Assembly (NCBI RefSeq): GCF_049532965.1
Contig: NZ_CP186694.1
Location: forward strand, 1,674,001-1,738,000
Reading direction: 5' to 3'
DNA: 64,000 nt
DNA from: Roseateles sp049532965
Lineage (GTDB): Bacteria > Pseudomonadota > Gammaproteobacteria > Burkholderiales > Burkholderiaceae_C
The notes under the pieces were generated by a model that was not told the DNA's origin, did no database searches, and saw nothing but the letters and a program-made list of their open reading frames with translations. Below, one piece after another: positions 50,373 through 59,107 of the stretch; the first letter of the stretch is position 1; the number at the start of each line of letters is the position of its first letter. The position numbers were made by a program, and so were the translations under genes.

Positions 50373-51310
50373 GCGCGGCCGCGCACGCGACCGTCGGCGC
50401 GGCCGTTCCCCCGGGCGGGCCGGCGAAGGTCCACGTCGATTGCCGCGAGCGCCTTGGCGAATGCGCGCTCTGGTGCGAGCGCGAGCAGGCGCTGTACTGG
50501 ACCGACATCGACAGCCACCGGCTGTCGCGGTGGCAGGCCGATGAGGGCTCGGCGCCGGGGCGGATCACCCAGTGGACGATGCCGGAGCCGCTGGGCAGCT
50601 TCGCGCTGTGCGACGTCCCCGGCCGGCTGCTGTTGGGGCTGGCCTCCGGCCTGGCGATGTTCGACACGGTCAGCGGTGAACTGGGTCCGCTCACGCCGGT
50701 CGAGGCCGACGAGCCCCGCACCCGCATCAACGACGGCCGCTGCGACCCGCAGGGGCGCTTCGTGTTCGGCATGTTCAATCCGCATGGGGCCGCGGTGGGC
50801 GGCTATTACCGGGCGCGGATGGCGGGCGTTGGCGTCGGGCGCGGGATCGAGGTCGAACGCCTGCCGCTGCCACCGGGCATCGTCGGCAATTCGTTGAACT
50901 TCAGCCCCGATGGGGGAACGCTGTACTACACCGACTCCCCCACCCGGACGATCTGGGCCATGGACTACCACGCCGACGGGCGGCTGGGCGAGCGGCGCGT
51001 GTTCGTGCAGCTGCCGATGGACGGCGGCGAGCCGGATGGCGCGGCGGTGGATACCGACGGCGGGCTCTGGTCCGCGATCTGGGGCGATGGCGTGGTGCTG
51101 CGCTTCGATGCCCAGGGGCGCGAAACGCTGCGGCTGCCGCTGCCGGCCTCGCAGCCCACCTGCCCGGTCTTCGGCGGCCCGGGGCTGGACCGGCTGTTCG
51201 TCACCACCGCGCGCAAGCAGTGCGAGCATGAAGCGCTCGCCGGCGCGCTGTTCGAGCTGGACCCGCACGGCCACCGCGGCCTCGCCCCTCATCGATTCCT
51301 CTCGACATGA
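50369..51310 (+). CDS. L-arabinolactonase, SMP-30/gluconolactonase family
   Basis: 313 aa six-bladed propeller. Metal ligands expected in LGECALWCERE (Glu), TRINDGRCDPQGRFVFG (Asn) and GNSLNFSPDGGTLYYTDS (Asn, Asp). Hydrolyses the L-arabino-gamma-lactone made by the SDR. No signal peptide. Overlaps both neighbours by 4 bp, so the three proteins are translated together. Confidence 0.9.
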   Translation: MSAAAHATVGAAVPPGGPAKVHVDCRERLGECALWCEREQALYWTDIDSHRLSRWQADEGSAPGRITQWTMPEPLGSFALCDVPGRLLLGLASGLAMFDTVSGELGPLTPVEADEPRTRINDGRCDPQGRFVFGMFNPHGAAVGGYYRARMAGVGVGRGIEVERLPLPPGIVGNSLNFSPDGGTLYYTDSPTRTIWAMDYHADGRLGERRVFVQLPMDGGEPDGAAVDTDGGLWSAIWGDGVVLRFDAQGRETLRLPLPASQPTCPVFGGPGLDRLFVTTARKQCEHEALAGALFELDPHGHRGLAPHRFLST

Positions 51311-52362
51311 CACCGATGCAACGCAAGGTCTACGGACATCTGCCCGACGGGCGGCCGGTCCACGAGTACACGATGGACAACGGCCGGGGGCTGCGGCTGT
51401 CGGCCATCACTTATGGGGGCATCGTCACCCGTCTGGAGGTGCCCGACGCACGTGGGGAGTCCGCCAACGTCGTGCTGGGGTTGCCGACGCTCGACGACTA
51501 CGTGCTGCGCAACCCGCATTTCGGCGTGATCGTCGGGCGCTACGGCAACCGGATCGCCAACGCGGCGTTCCGCCTCGATGGCGAGCGTCATGCGCTGGTG
51601 GCCAACGACGGCAGCAACTGCCTGCACGGCGGGACACGCGGCTTCGGGCTGCAGTTGTGGCAGGCGGAGGCGGAAAGCGACAGTTGCCTGCGCTTCGAGC
51701 TCGACAGCCCGGATGGCGACCAGGGATTCCCAGGGCGGCTGCGGGCGGTGGTGCGTTATCGGCTGGTCGAGGACATGGGTTGGCAGGTCGAGTACGAGGC
51801 GACCACCGACAAGCCGACGGTCGTGAACCTGACCCACCACGACTACTTCAACCTGGCGGGCCGTGGCTCGGCCCTCGGGCATGAGCTGCAGATCGCGGGC
51901 AGCAGGTACTGCGAGGTCGATGCGACGGCGATCCCGACGGCCATCGCGCCGGTGGCCGGCACACCGTTCGACTTCCGCGAGCCGCAGGTCATCGAGGCTC
52001 GCCTGCGCCATGGGCATCCGCAATTGCGCCACGGCAAGGGCTACGACCACAACTGGGTGCTGGATGCGCCGTTCGACGGCCAACTGCACCTGGCGGCGCG
52101 GTTGCGCGACCCGGTGTCGGGCCGCTCGATGGAGGTGCTGACCACGGAACCGGCGATGCAGTTCTATTCGGGGAACTTCCTTGACGGTAGCCTGCTCGGC
52201 AGCGGCGGGGAGTTCTATCGGCAAGGGGACGGCATCTGCCTGGAAACGCAGCACAACCCCGATTCGCCAAACCGCGCGGTCAGTGAGGAATGGCCGTCAA
52301 CGGTGCTGCGACCGGGGGAGGTCTACGTGTCCAGGACTTTGCATCGGTTTGGCGCGCGCTGA
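51307..52362 (+). CDS. Aldose 1-epimerase (mutarotase)
   Basis: 351 aa, GalM family. NRIANAAFRLDG, the catalytic His block NLTHHDYFNLAG and catalytic Glu near GICLETQHNPDSPN. Interconverts anomers so that the dehydrogenase receives the right form. Third gene of the operon. Its last 40 bases overlap the convergent AbrB-like gene. Confidence 0.92.
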   Translation: MTPMQRKVYGHLPDGRPVHEYTMDNGRGLRLSAITYGGIVTRLEVPDARGESANVVLGLPTLDDYVLRNPHFGVIVGRYGNRIANAAFRLDGERHALVANDGSNCLHGGTRGFGLQLWQAEAESDSCLRFELDSPDGDQGFPGRLRAVVRYRLVEDMGWQVEYEATTDKPTVVNLTHHDYFNLAGRGSALGHELQIAGSRYCEVDATAIPTAIAPVAGTPFDFREPQVIEARLRHGHPQLRHGKGYDHNWVLDAPFDGQLHLAARLRDPVSGRSMEVLTTEPAMQFYSGNFLDGSLLGSGGEFYRQGDGICLETQHNPDSPNRAVSEEWPSTVLRPGEVYVSRTLHRFGAR

Positions 52363-52589
52363 CTCACCAGATCGAACTGCTTCGCGTCTTCATTGCTTTC
52401 GTCTTCGCCCACGTCGTTATGCAGAGCGCCAGCCTGCACTTGCTGACGTTTGACGCTGACGGCCACCCGTACGGTTCCGTCGTGCATCACTTCCCAGACG
52501 AACCGCGTTCCCAAGCGGGCACCGATCGCTTTCCGGATGTCCTTCGGCACAACGATTCGCCCGTTCATTTCCATCTTCGACGTCGACAC
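52323..52589 (-). CDS. AbrB/MazE-like swapped-hairpin DNA-binding protein
   Basis: 88 aa. GTG start at 52589 with SD AGGAGGG 4 nt away. SpoVT-AbrB fold near the N-terminus: MNGRIVVPKDIRKAIGARLG and WEVMHDGTVRVAV. This is typical of antitoxins or small regulators. No toxin gene is visible next to it. The acidic C-terminal tail (HNDVGEDESNEDAK) could be a toxin-binding tail whose partner was lost, or the protein may be a free regulator. Confidence 0.7.
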   Translation of the reverse strand: MSTSKMEMNGRIVVPKDIRKAIGARLGTRFVWEVMHDGTVRVAVSVKRQQVQAGALHNDVGEDESNEDAKQFDLVSQRAPNRCKVLDT

Positions 52590-52766
52590 GGGACCCTCCT
52601 GAAGCAGCGAGGCAGCCACTTTAGGAACGCCCGCTCTGCGGCTCCATGACCTGGACCTGTGCAGATGACGCCGGTCCAACTCTCACGAGGCACCGCGCTC
52701 ACGCGGATGAGTGTTTCCGTTCGACAACCCGGGCCGTCTCGCGACGCCCGGGCCCCGTCCGCTGTC

Positions 52767-55700
52767 TCAGGTCGCCGCCGTTGCCGCGCCCGGCTCGGCG
52801 CCCTCCAGGGGCGCCTCGGCCTCGCGCCGATGAGCCCATCGGTACAGCACCGGCAGCACCAGCAAGGTCAGCGCCGTCGACGACAGGATCCCCCCGATCA
52901 CCACCGTCGCCAGCGGCCGCTGCACCTCCGCGCCCGTCCCCGTCGCCAGCGCCATCGGGACAAAGCCCAGCGAAGCCACCAGCGCCGTCATCAGCACCGG
53001 CCTCAGCCGGGTCAATGCGCCCTCGCGGATGGCGTCCGCGAGCGGCCTGCCTTGCTCCCGCAACTGCCGGATGAACGAAATCATCACCAGCCCATTGAGC
53101 ACCGCCACGCCGCTCAGCGCGATGAATCCGATCGCCGCGGAGATCGACAGCGGAATGCCCCGCAGCCATAGCGCCAGCACACCGCCGGTGAGCGCGAATG
53201 GAATGCCAGAGAACACCAGCAGTCCATCCCTCGCGTTGCCGAACATCGCGAACAGCAACACGAAGACCAGCCCCAGCGCCACCGGCACCACGACGCGCAG
53301 CCGCTCGCTGGCGGACTGCAGGTTCTCGAACTGCCCGCCCCAGCCAAGCCAGTAGCCGGACGGCAGCACGACCTGCTCGGACACCGCCCGCTGCGCCTGC
53401 GCGACGAAGGAGCCCAGATCGCGTCCCCGCACGTTGGCGCTGACCACGACCCGGCGCTTGCCGTCCTCACGGCTGACCTGGTTGGGGCCGGGCGCCAGCG
53501 ACAGCGTCGCGAGCTCGCCGAGCGGCAGGAAACGAACCGTGCCGTCCGCCGCTTTCGGCAGCGGCACTGGCAGCCGCTCGATCGCCGCGAGGTCGCTCCG
53601 CAGCGCCTCGGGCCACCGCACGACGATCGAGAAGCGCCGGTCGCCCTCGAACAGCGTGCCCGCGTGCGCGCCGCCGGTCGCGGTGGCCACCAGGTCCTGC
53701 ACCTCCCGCAGGTTCAGCCCATGGCGGGCCACCCGATCCCGGTCGATGTCCACGGTCAGCACCGGCAGGCCCGTCGTCTGCTCGACATTGACCTCCGCCG
53801 CGCCCTCCAGGCCGCCGAGCACGGCCGCCACCTGTGCGGCCGCCGCGTTGAGCTGCGCCATGTCGTCGCCGAAGACCTTCACCGCCACGTCCGAGCGCAC
53901 GCCCGAGATCAGCTCGTTGAACCGCAACTGGATCGGCTGCGAGAACTCGTAGTTCTGGCCCGGCAACGTCGCCAGCTCCGCCTGCACCGCGGCGATCAGC
54001 GCCTCGCGCGTGCGACGCGGCTCGGGCCACTGGTCCCGCGGCTTGAGCATCGCGTAGGCATCGGAGATGTTGGGCGGCATCGGGTCCGCCGCGATCTCGG
54101 CCGTGCCGGTGCGTGAGAACACGCGCTCGATCTCCGGGAACTTCTGCGTCAGGCGCGACTCCAACTGCCGCTGCATCGCCACCGACTGCGACAGGCTGGT
54201 CCCCGGCAGCCGCAGCGCCTGTACCGCGAAGTCGCCCTCGTTGAGGCTGGGCACGAACTCGCTGCCCAGCCGCGTCGCCAGCAAGGCGGACAGCACCACC
54301 GCCACGGCCGCGCCGGTCACGACGACCGGCCGCGCGCCCATGGCACGGGTCAGCAGCGGCTCGTAGGCGCGATGCGCCCAGCCCATGAGCCGACTCTCCC
54401 GCTCCTGGACCTTGTCGCCAATGAACAGCGCCACCGCCGCCGGCACGAAGGTGATCGACAGGATCATCGCGCCCAGCAGCGCCATCACGACGGTCACGGC
54501 CATCGGATGGAACATGCGGCCCTCGATGCCGGTGAGCGCGAAGATCGGCAGGTACACCACCATGATGATCAGTTGCCCGAACACCAGCGGCCGGCGCGCC
54601 TCCTGCGCCGCGGCGAAGACCTCATGGAAGCGCTCCCCGCGCGTCAGCGGCCGGCCAAGCCGCGACTGGGCATGCGCGAGCCGCCGCACGCAGTTCTCGA
54701 CGATCACGACCGCGCCGTCCACGATGATCCCGAAGTCCAGCGCGCCCAGGCTCATCAGGTTGGCGCTGACCTTCTGGCTCACCATGCCGCTGAACGTGAA
54801 CAGCATCGACAGCGGGATCACCAGCGCCGTCAGCACCGCCGCCCGCAGGTTGCCCAGGAACAGGAACAGCACCGCGATCACCAGCACCGCGCCCTCGATC
54901 AGGTTGCGATTGACCGTTGCGATCGCGCGGTCGACCAGCGCCGTGCGGTCGTAGACCGGAACCACATGCACGCCCTTGGGCAGCGTGGTGGCGATCGCCT
55001 TCATCTTCTGGTCCACCGCCCGCGCAACGCTGCGGCTGTTCTCGCCGACCAGCATGAAGACGGTGCCCAGCACCACCTCCCGGCCGTTATCGGTTGCCGC
55101 GCCGGCGCGCAGTTCCTTGCCGATGGCGACCGTCGCGACGTCGCGCACCCGTACCGGCACGCCCGCGTCCGTGCGCAACACGACATTGCCGATGTCCGCC
55201 AGATCGCGCAGTTGGCCCGGCGCACGGATCAGGGCCTGCTCGCCCCGCCGCTCGATATAGCCGGCGCCGACGTTGTCGTTGTTCCGCTCCAGCGCCGCCA
55301 CGACGTCCGCGAGCGTCAACCCATGCGAGGACAGGCGAGCGGGGTCCGGCGCCACCTCGAGCTCCTTCACATATCCGCCGATCGTGTTGACCTCGGCCAC
55401 GCCGGGCACGTTGCGCAACTGCGGCTTGACGACCCAGTCCTGGAGCTCCCGCAGGTCGGTCGGCGTCCAGGGTGAGCCATCCGGCTTGCGGGCGCCCTCC
55501 TCCGCTTCGATCGTCCATTGGTAGATCTCGCCGAGTCCGGTGGATACCGGCCCCATCGCCGGCACCAGGCCGTCGGGCAATTGCTCTCGAGCGGCCTGCA
55601 GCCGCTCGTTGACCAGTTGCCGCGCGAAGTGCAGGTTCGTGCCATCCCGGAAGATCACCGTCACCTGCGACAGCCCGTAGCGCGACAGCGATCGCGTCTG

Positions 55701-55940
55701 CTGCAGGCCGGCCAAGCCGGCCATCGCCGTCTCGATCGGGAAGGTCACGCGCTGCTCGGCCTCCAGCGGCGAGTAGCCCGGCGCCCCGGTGTTGATCTGG
55801 ACCTGGACGTTGGTGATGTCGGGCACCGCGTCGATGGGCAGCTTCTGATAACTGAAGACCCCCAGCGCCGCCATGCCCAGCACGGCCACGATCACCAGCC
55901 ATCGGTGCTCGATGGCGAATCGGATGATGCGTTCGAACAT
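52767..55940 (-). CDS. czcA: Heavy-metal efflux RND transporter, CzcA-like
   Basis: 1057 aa inner-membrane proton antiporter of the HME-RND family. The TM4 motif DFGIIVDGAVVIVENCVRRL keeps the Asp-Asp-Glu relay and is the HME1 pattern known for Co/Zn/Cd pumps, different from the copper/silver CusA pattern. Large periplasmic loops follow TM1 and TM7. Start at ATG 55940 (MFERIIRFAIEHRWLVIV); an open upstream stretch is not conserved. 10 bp after czcB. Confidence 0.95.
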   Translation of the reverse strand: MFERIIRFAIEHRWLVIVAVLGMAALGVFSYQKLPIDAVPDITNVQVQINTGAPGYSPLEAEQRVTFPIETAMAGLAGLQQTRSLSRYGLSQVTVIFRDGTNLHFARQLVNERLQAAREQLPDGLVPAMGPVSTGLGEIYQWTIEAEEGARKPDGSPWTPTDLRELQDWVVKPQLRNVPGVAEVNTIGGYVKELEVAPDPARLSSHGLTLADVVAALERNNDNVGAGYIERRGEQALIRAPGQLRDLADIGNVVLRTDAGVPVRVRDVATVAIGKELRAGAATDNGREVVLGTVFMLVGENSRSVARAVDQKMKAIATTLPKGVHVVPVYDRTALVDRAIATVNRNLIEGAVLVIAVLFLFLGNLRAAVLTALVIPLSMLFTFSGMVSQKVSANLMSLGALDFGIIVDGAVVIVENCVRRLAHAQSRLGRPLTRGERFHEVFAAAQEARRPLVFGQLIIMVVYLPIFALTGIEGRMFHPMAVTVVMALLGAMILSITFVPAAVALFIGDKVQERESRLMGWAHRAYEPLLTRAMGARPVVVTGAAVAVVLSALLATRLGSEFVPSLNEGDFAVQALRLPGTSLSQSVAMQRQLESRLTQKFPEIERVFSRTGTAEIAADPMPPNISDAYAMLKPRDQWPEPRRTREALIAAVQAELATLPGQNYEFSQPIQLRFNELISGVRSDVAVKVFGDDMAQLNAAAAQVAAVLGGLEGAAEVNVEQTTGLPVLTVDIDRDRVARHGLNLREVQDLVATATGGAHAGTLFEGDRRFSIVVRWPEALRSDLAAIERLPVPLPKAADGTVRFLPLGELATLSLAPGPNQVSREDGKRRVVVSANVRGRDLGSFVAQAQRAVSEQVVLPSGYWLGWGGQFENLQSASERLRVVVPVALGLVFVLLFAMFGNARDGLLVFSGIPFALTGGVLALWLRGIPLSISAAIGFIALSGVAVLNGLVMISFIRQLREQGRPLADAIREGALTRLRPVLMTALVASLGFVPMALATGTGAEVQRPLATVVIGGILSSTALTLLVLPVLYRWAHRREAEAPLEGAEPGAATAAT

Positions 55941-55950
55941 GCGGCCTCCG

Positions 55951-57234
55951 TCAGTGCGAATGGGTCGCGGAGCCCTTGCCGGCCTCCGACTTGATGACGA
56001 ACGCCTGTACCGCCGCGTAGCGCGCACCGGGCCGGAGCCCTTCGACGATCTCGATGCGCCGGCCGTCGCTGCGGCCGGTCTTCACCGGTTGTGCGGCGAA
56101 GCCCCCGGCGGTCCGGACGAAGACGACCGGTCGCCCCTCGAGGACCTGTACCGCGTCAGACGCCACGGTGACGGCCGCGGACGCCTCGCCGGTCACGAGG
56201 TCGACGTTGACGAAGAGCCCGGGCCGCCAGACCCGGTCGGGATTCGACAGCACGATCCGCGCGGGCGCGGTGCGGCTCTGCGCGCCGATCAACGGCCCGA
56301 CGTCGGCCACGGTGCCCTCCGCCGACTGCTCGAAGGCCGCCGCCCGCACCACCGCGCGCGCGCCGACCCGCAGCCGGCCCGCCTCGCTCGCCGGCACGTC
56401 GACGCGGGTCCACACGGTCCGCAGGTCCGAGAGCACGAAGACGCTCGCATCCTCCTTCACCTGCTCACCGAGCGTGAGGTGCTTCTCGACAACCACCCCA
56501 TCGAAAGGTGCCCGCAGCACGTAGCGGTTCAACGCGCCGCCTTCGGGTGCCGCACCGACCGCCAGCAGCTTCTGCCGCGCATTGGAGACTGCGATCTCGG
56601 CCTCCCGCAGCGCCTGCTCGGCCACGTCAACCTCCTGGCGCGACGAGATCTTTTCCTCCCACAGCGCGCGCTCGCGCTCGTGGGTGGTGCGAGCGAGTTG
56701 CAGGCGCTTCTGCGCGGCCAGCAGTTCGCTGCGCTGGTCGGAGACCTGTGGGCTGGCCAGCACCGCCAGCACCTCGCCCTTGCGCACGGCCTGACCGAGC
56801 GCCACCGGTACCGCCTCGACCACACCGCTGACGCGGGGCACGACGTGGGCGGTACGGTCCTCGTTCATACCGACCTCGCCGGGAAGGCGCGTCGTCGTGC
56901 GGATCGACGCCGGGCCCGCGGTGTCCAGCCCGATGCCAGCCGCGGCGATCTGCGCTTCCGTCATCGCGATGGCTTCTGGCGCTGCGCCAGCTGTGTTGTC
57001 CTCGCCGTGATCACCACCGCGTTCGCCTCCGTGGTCATCGTGCTTCTCGTGACCATCGGCCTCGCCATGGCCGGCATGGTCGCCATGGCGGTCTTTCGCC
57101 GTGGCCCCGGGTCCGGAGGCCAGGATCGCGGCTGCGCCACCCAGACCCAGCGCGATCAGGACCGCGATCGCGATCCGCTGCCGCCCGGGCATCTGGCGGC
57201 CGGCGCGCCCCTTGTCGTCGTTGTTGAGGTTCAT
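55951..57234 (-). CDS. czcB: Heavy-metal efflux periplasmic adaptor, CzcB-like
   Basis: 427 aa. One N-terminal membrane anchor (about 20-42), then a His/Asp-rich metal-binding region (about 45-80; GDHAGHGEADGHEKHDDHGG), lipoyl/barrel-sandwich halves (VVPRVSGVVEAVPVALGQAV and YVLRAPFDGVVVEKHLTLGE) flanking a coiled-coil hairpin (about 175-245), and a C-terminal membrane-proximal domain ending in a His-containing tail (ATHSH). The His-rich region is a likely zinc/cobalt chaperone-like segment. Bridges CzcA and CzcC. Confidence 0.93.
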   Translation of the reverse strand: MNLNNDDKGRAGRQMPGRQRIAIAVLIALGLGGAAAILASGPGATAKDRHGDHAGHGEADGHEKHDDHGGERGGDHGEDNTAGAAPEAIAMTEAQIAAAGIGLDTAGPASIRTTTRLPGEVGMNEDRTAHVVPRVSGVVEAVPVALGQAVRKGEVLAVLASPQVSDQRSELLAAQKRLQLARTTHERERALWEEKISSRQEVDVAEQALREAEIAVSNARQKLLAVGAAPEGGALNRYVLRAPFDGVVVEKHLTLGEQVKEDASVFVLSDLRTVWTRVDVPASEAGRLRVGARAVVRAAAFEQSAEGTVADVGPLIGAQSRTAPARIVLSNPDRVWRPGLFVNVDLVTGEASAAVTVASDAVQVLEGRPVVFVRTAGGFAAQPVKTGRSDGRRIEIVEGLRPGARYAAVQAFVIKSEAGKGSATHSH

Positions 57235-57242
57235 CGTCGTAC

Positions 57243-58538
57243 TCACGGTTGTTGGGTGGGAGCGCCGAGACGGCGCTCGAGCTCGGCATTGGCGCGGTGG
57301 GCCTTCATCAAGGCGTCCAGCCACTGCATCCGCGCCTGGAGCCAGGTGCGTTGCGCGTCGAGCACGTCGAGGAAGCCGAACTTGCCGAGCTCGAAGCCGC
57401 GCATCGCCGCCGCATGCGCCTCACGGGCACCGGGCAGCACATCGCGGCGCAGCGCGTCGATCTCGTCGACCCGCGCGCGCAACTCCACCGCTGCGCTCAG
57501 GACCTCGGCGCGGAGGCGATACGCCTGCGCCTCGGCCATCGCCTCGGCCGCCTGGCGCCGCTTGAGCGCCTCGCGCTGCGCACCCTGATTGCGATCGAAC
57601 ACGGGCAGCGGCATCGACACGCCGATCACTGCCTGGCTGCGCCCCAGTTCCTGGGACCGCTTCGCCCCCAGGCTGACGGTGACGTCGGGAAAGCGCCGCG
57701 CCCGTTCAAGCTCGTAAGCAGCCTGAGCGCGGTCGACCTCGAGCCGCGAGCGGCGCAGCGTCGGGGCGTCGGAAAGCCGGCGCGCCAGGTCCGCCTCGTC
57801 GGGCAGCCCCGGCAGCGAGTCCGCGCCACCATCGAGCGTGACGAACGCGGCTTCCTCCTGCCCGGTTGCCAGCGCCAGCGCATGCCGCGCAGCCACCCGC
57901 TCCGCCTCGGCCTGCCGCAGCTCGACACGCGCCGTCGCGAGGGCCACCCGCGCTCGCGTCTCATCAATCGGCGAGAGCTTGCCTGCGGCCACACGCCGGG
58001 CCGTCATGTCCGCGCCGCTGCCCGCAATGCGCAGCGACTCGGTCGCCGCCGACACACGTTCCTGGGCGATCAGCGCCGAGAAGAACGCCTGGACCACGTC
58101 GGCCCGCACCTCGGCTCGCAAAGCGTCGAGATCGGCGCGCGCCACCTCGCGCCCTTGCCGGGCGAGCGCGGTCCGGGCAGCGCGCTGCCCGCCCACCTCC
58201 AGGGGCTGGCTCAGCAGCACGGTGACCGTCCGCGTGTCGCGGCGGGTGTCCTCCTGCTCGAACGCGAGCGACGGGTTCGGCGGCAACGCCGCCTGCTGCA
58301 CCGCGCCATCGCTGGCTTCAACATCGAGAACGGCCGCTCGCAGCCGCGGATGGGCGGACATAGCCCGCTCAATGGCGACGCTCAGCGTGAGCGGCGCCAG
58401 CCTGGCGGCCGCACCGGACGCGGCAACGGACGAAGAGGGATCGGCCACGGGGCGACCGTCCTCGGGGGCCGCTGACGCGACCGTCGGACCAAGGGAAAAA
58501 AGCGCCGCGCAGGACAGCGGCACCAGGACATTGCGCAT
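57243..58538 (-). CDS. czcC: Heavy-metal efflux outer-membrane channel, CzcC-like
   Basis: 431 aa TolC-fold protein with signal peptide (1-23, TVASA|A). Two OEP repeats: NPSLAFEQEDTRRDTRTVTV and FDRNQGAQREALKRRQAAEA with ELGKFGFLDVLDAQRTWL. First gene of the efflux trio; czcI is 167 bp upstream in the same direction. Confidence 0.93.
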   Translation of the reverse strand: MRNVLVPLSCAALFSLGPTVASAAPEDGRPVADPSSSVAASGAAARLAPLTLSVAIERAMSAHPRLRAAVLDVEASDGAVQQAALPPNPSLAFEQEDTRRDTRTVTVLLSQPLEVGGQRAARTALARQGREVARADLDALRAEVRADVVQAFFSALIAQERVSAATESLRIAGSGADMTARRVAAGKLSPIDETRARVALATARVELRQAEAERVAARHALALATGQEEAAFVTLDGGADSLPGLPDEADLARRLSDAPTLRRSRLEVDRAQAAYELERARRFPDVTVSLGAKRSQELGRSQAVIGVSMPLPVFDRNQGAQREALKRRQAAEAMAEAQAYRLRAEVLSAAVELRARVDEIDALRRDVLPGAREAHAAAMRGFELGKFGFLDVLDAQRTWLQARMQWLDALMKAHRANAELERRLGAPTQQP

Positions 58539-58705
58539 CGGAGACTCCGGCGTTGCGCCCGCCGCCGCTCGACGGCGACGGGCAGGAAGGGATCAACGGG
58601 GGAATCGGCGAGCGCCCCATGCGCCACGGCGAACCGGGCGATCAAGGCTCGATGGGGGCTCGACAAGGAGCCCGGTGAAGCGTTCCGAAGAGAGACGCTC
58701 GCCGC

Positions 58706-59107
58706 TCAGGCGAGGCGCCAGTTGGGCCGTTCGTGCCGGTCCGGGCCGCGGGAAGACCACAGGTCCGGGCCGTCGGCCGCGATGGCCGGGGCACTCACGC
58801 CCGGCCACGCCACGGGCGTGCTGACCGGCGGCTGGGTGTGGCCGAAGTGGCAGATGCCGCAGTCGTCCTCCGCGACGGTACTGGCATCCGCAGCCTCGCT
58901 GCCCGCGTCCGCACTGGCGGACGCGCCGGCAGGCGGCTCATGCCGATGCTCGTGATGCCCGACATGCGGCGGCATGGCGCCGCCGTCGCTGCCGGTGATG
59001 ACCGCCCCCTCCACCTGCCCGTCGTGACCGCAATACGCGGCCGCCACCGCCCAACTCAGTTGGAGCGGCAGCAGGATCAGCAGGAAGACGGCGAGCCAGC
59101 GGCGCAT
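58706..59107 (-). CDS. czcI: CzcI-like periplasmic metal-responsive protein
   Basis: 133 aa. Signal peptide (1-24, MRRWLAVFLLILLPLQLSWA), first Cys in AAAYCGHDG, a His-rich stretch PHVGHHEHRHEPP and CGICHFGHTQPP. Small exported His/Cys proteins of this kind stand at the head of czcCBA in Cupriavidus and relatives and modulate the system. Start at ATG 59107. Its first 31 bases overlap the end of the beta-family gene. Confidence 0.82.
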   Translation of the reverse strand: MRRWLAVFLLILLPLQLSWAVAAAYCGHDGQVEGAVITGSDGGAMPPHVGHHEHRHEPPAGASASADAGSEAADASTVAEDDCGICHFGHTQPPVSTPVAWPGVSAPAIAADGPDLWSSRGPDRHERPNWRLA

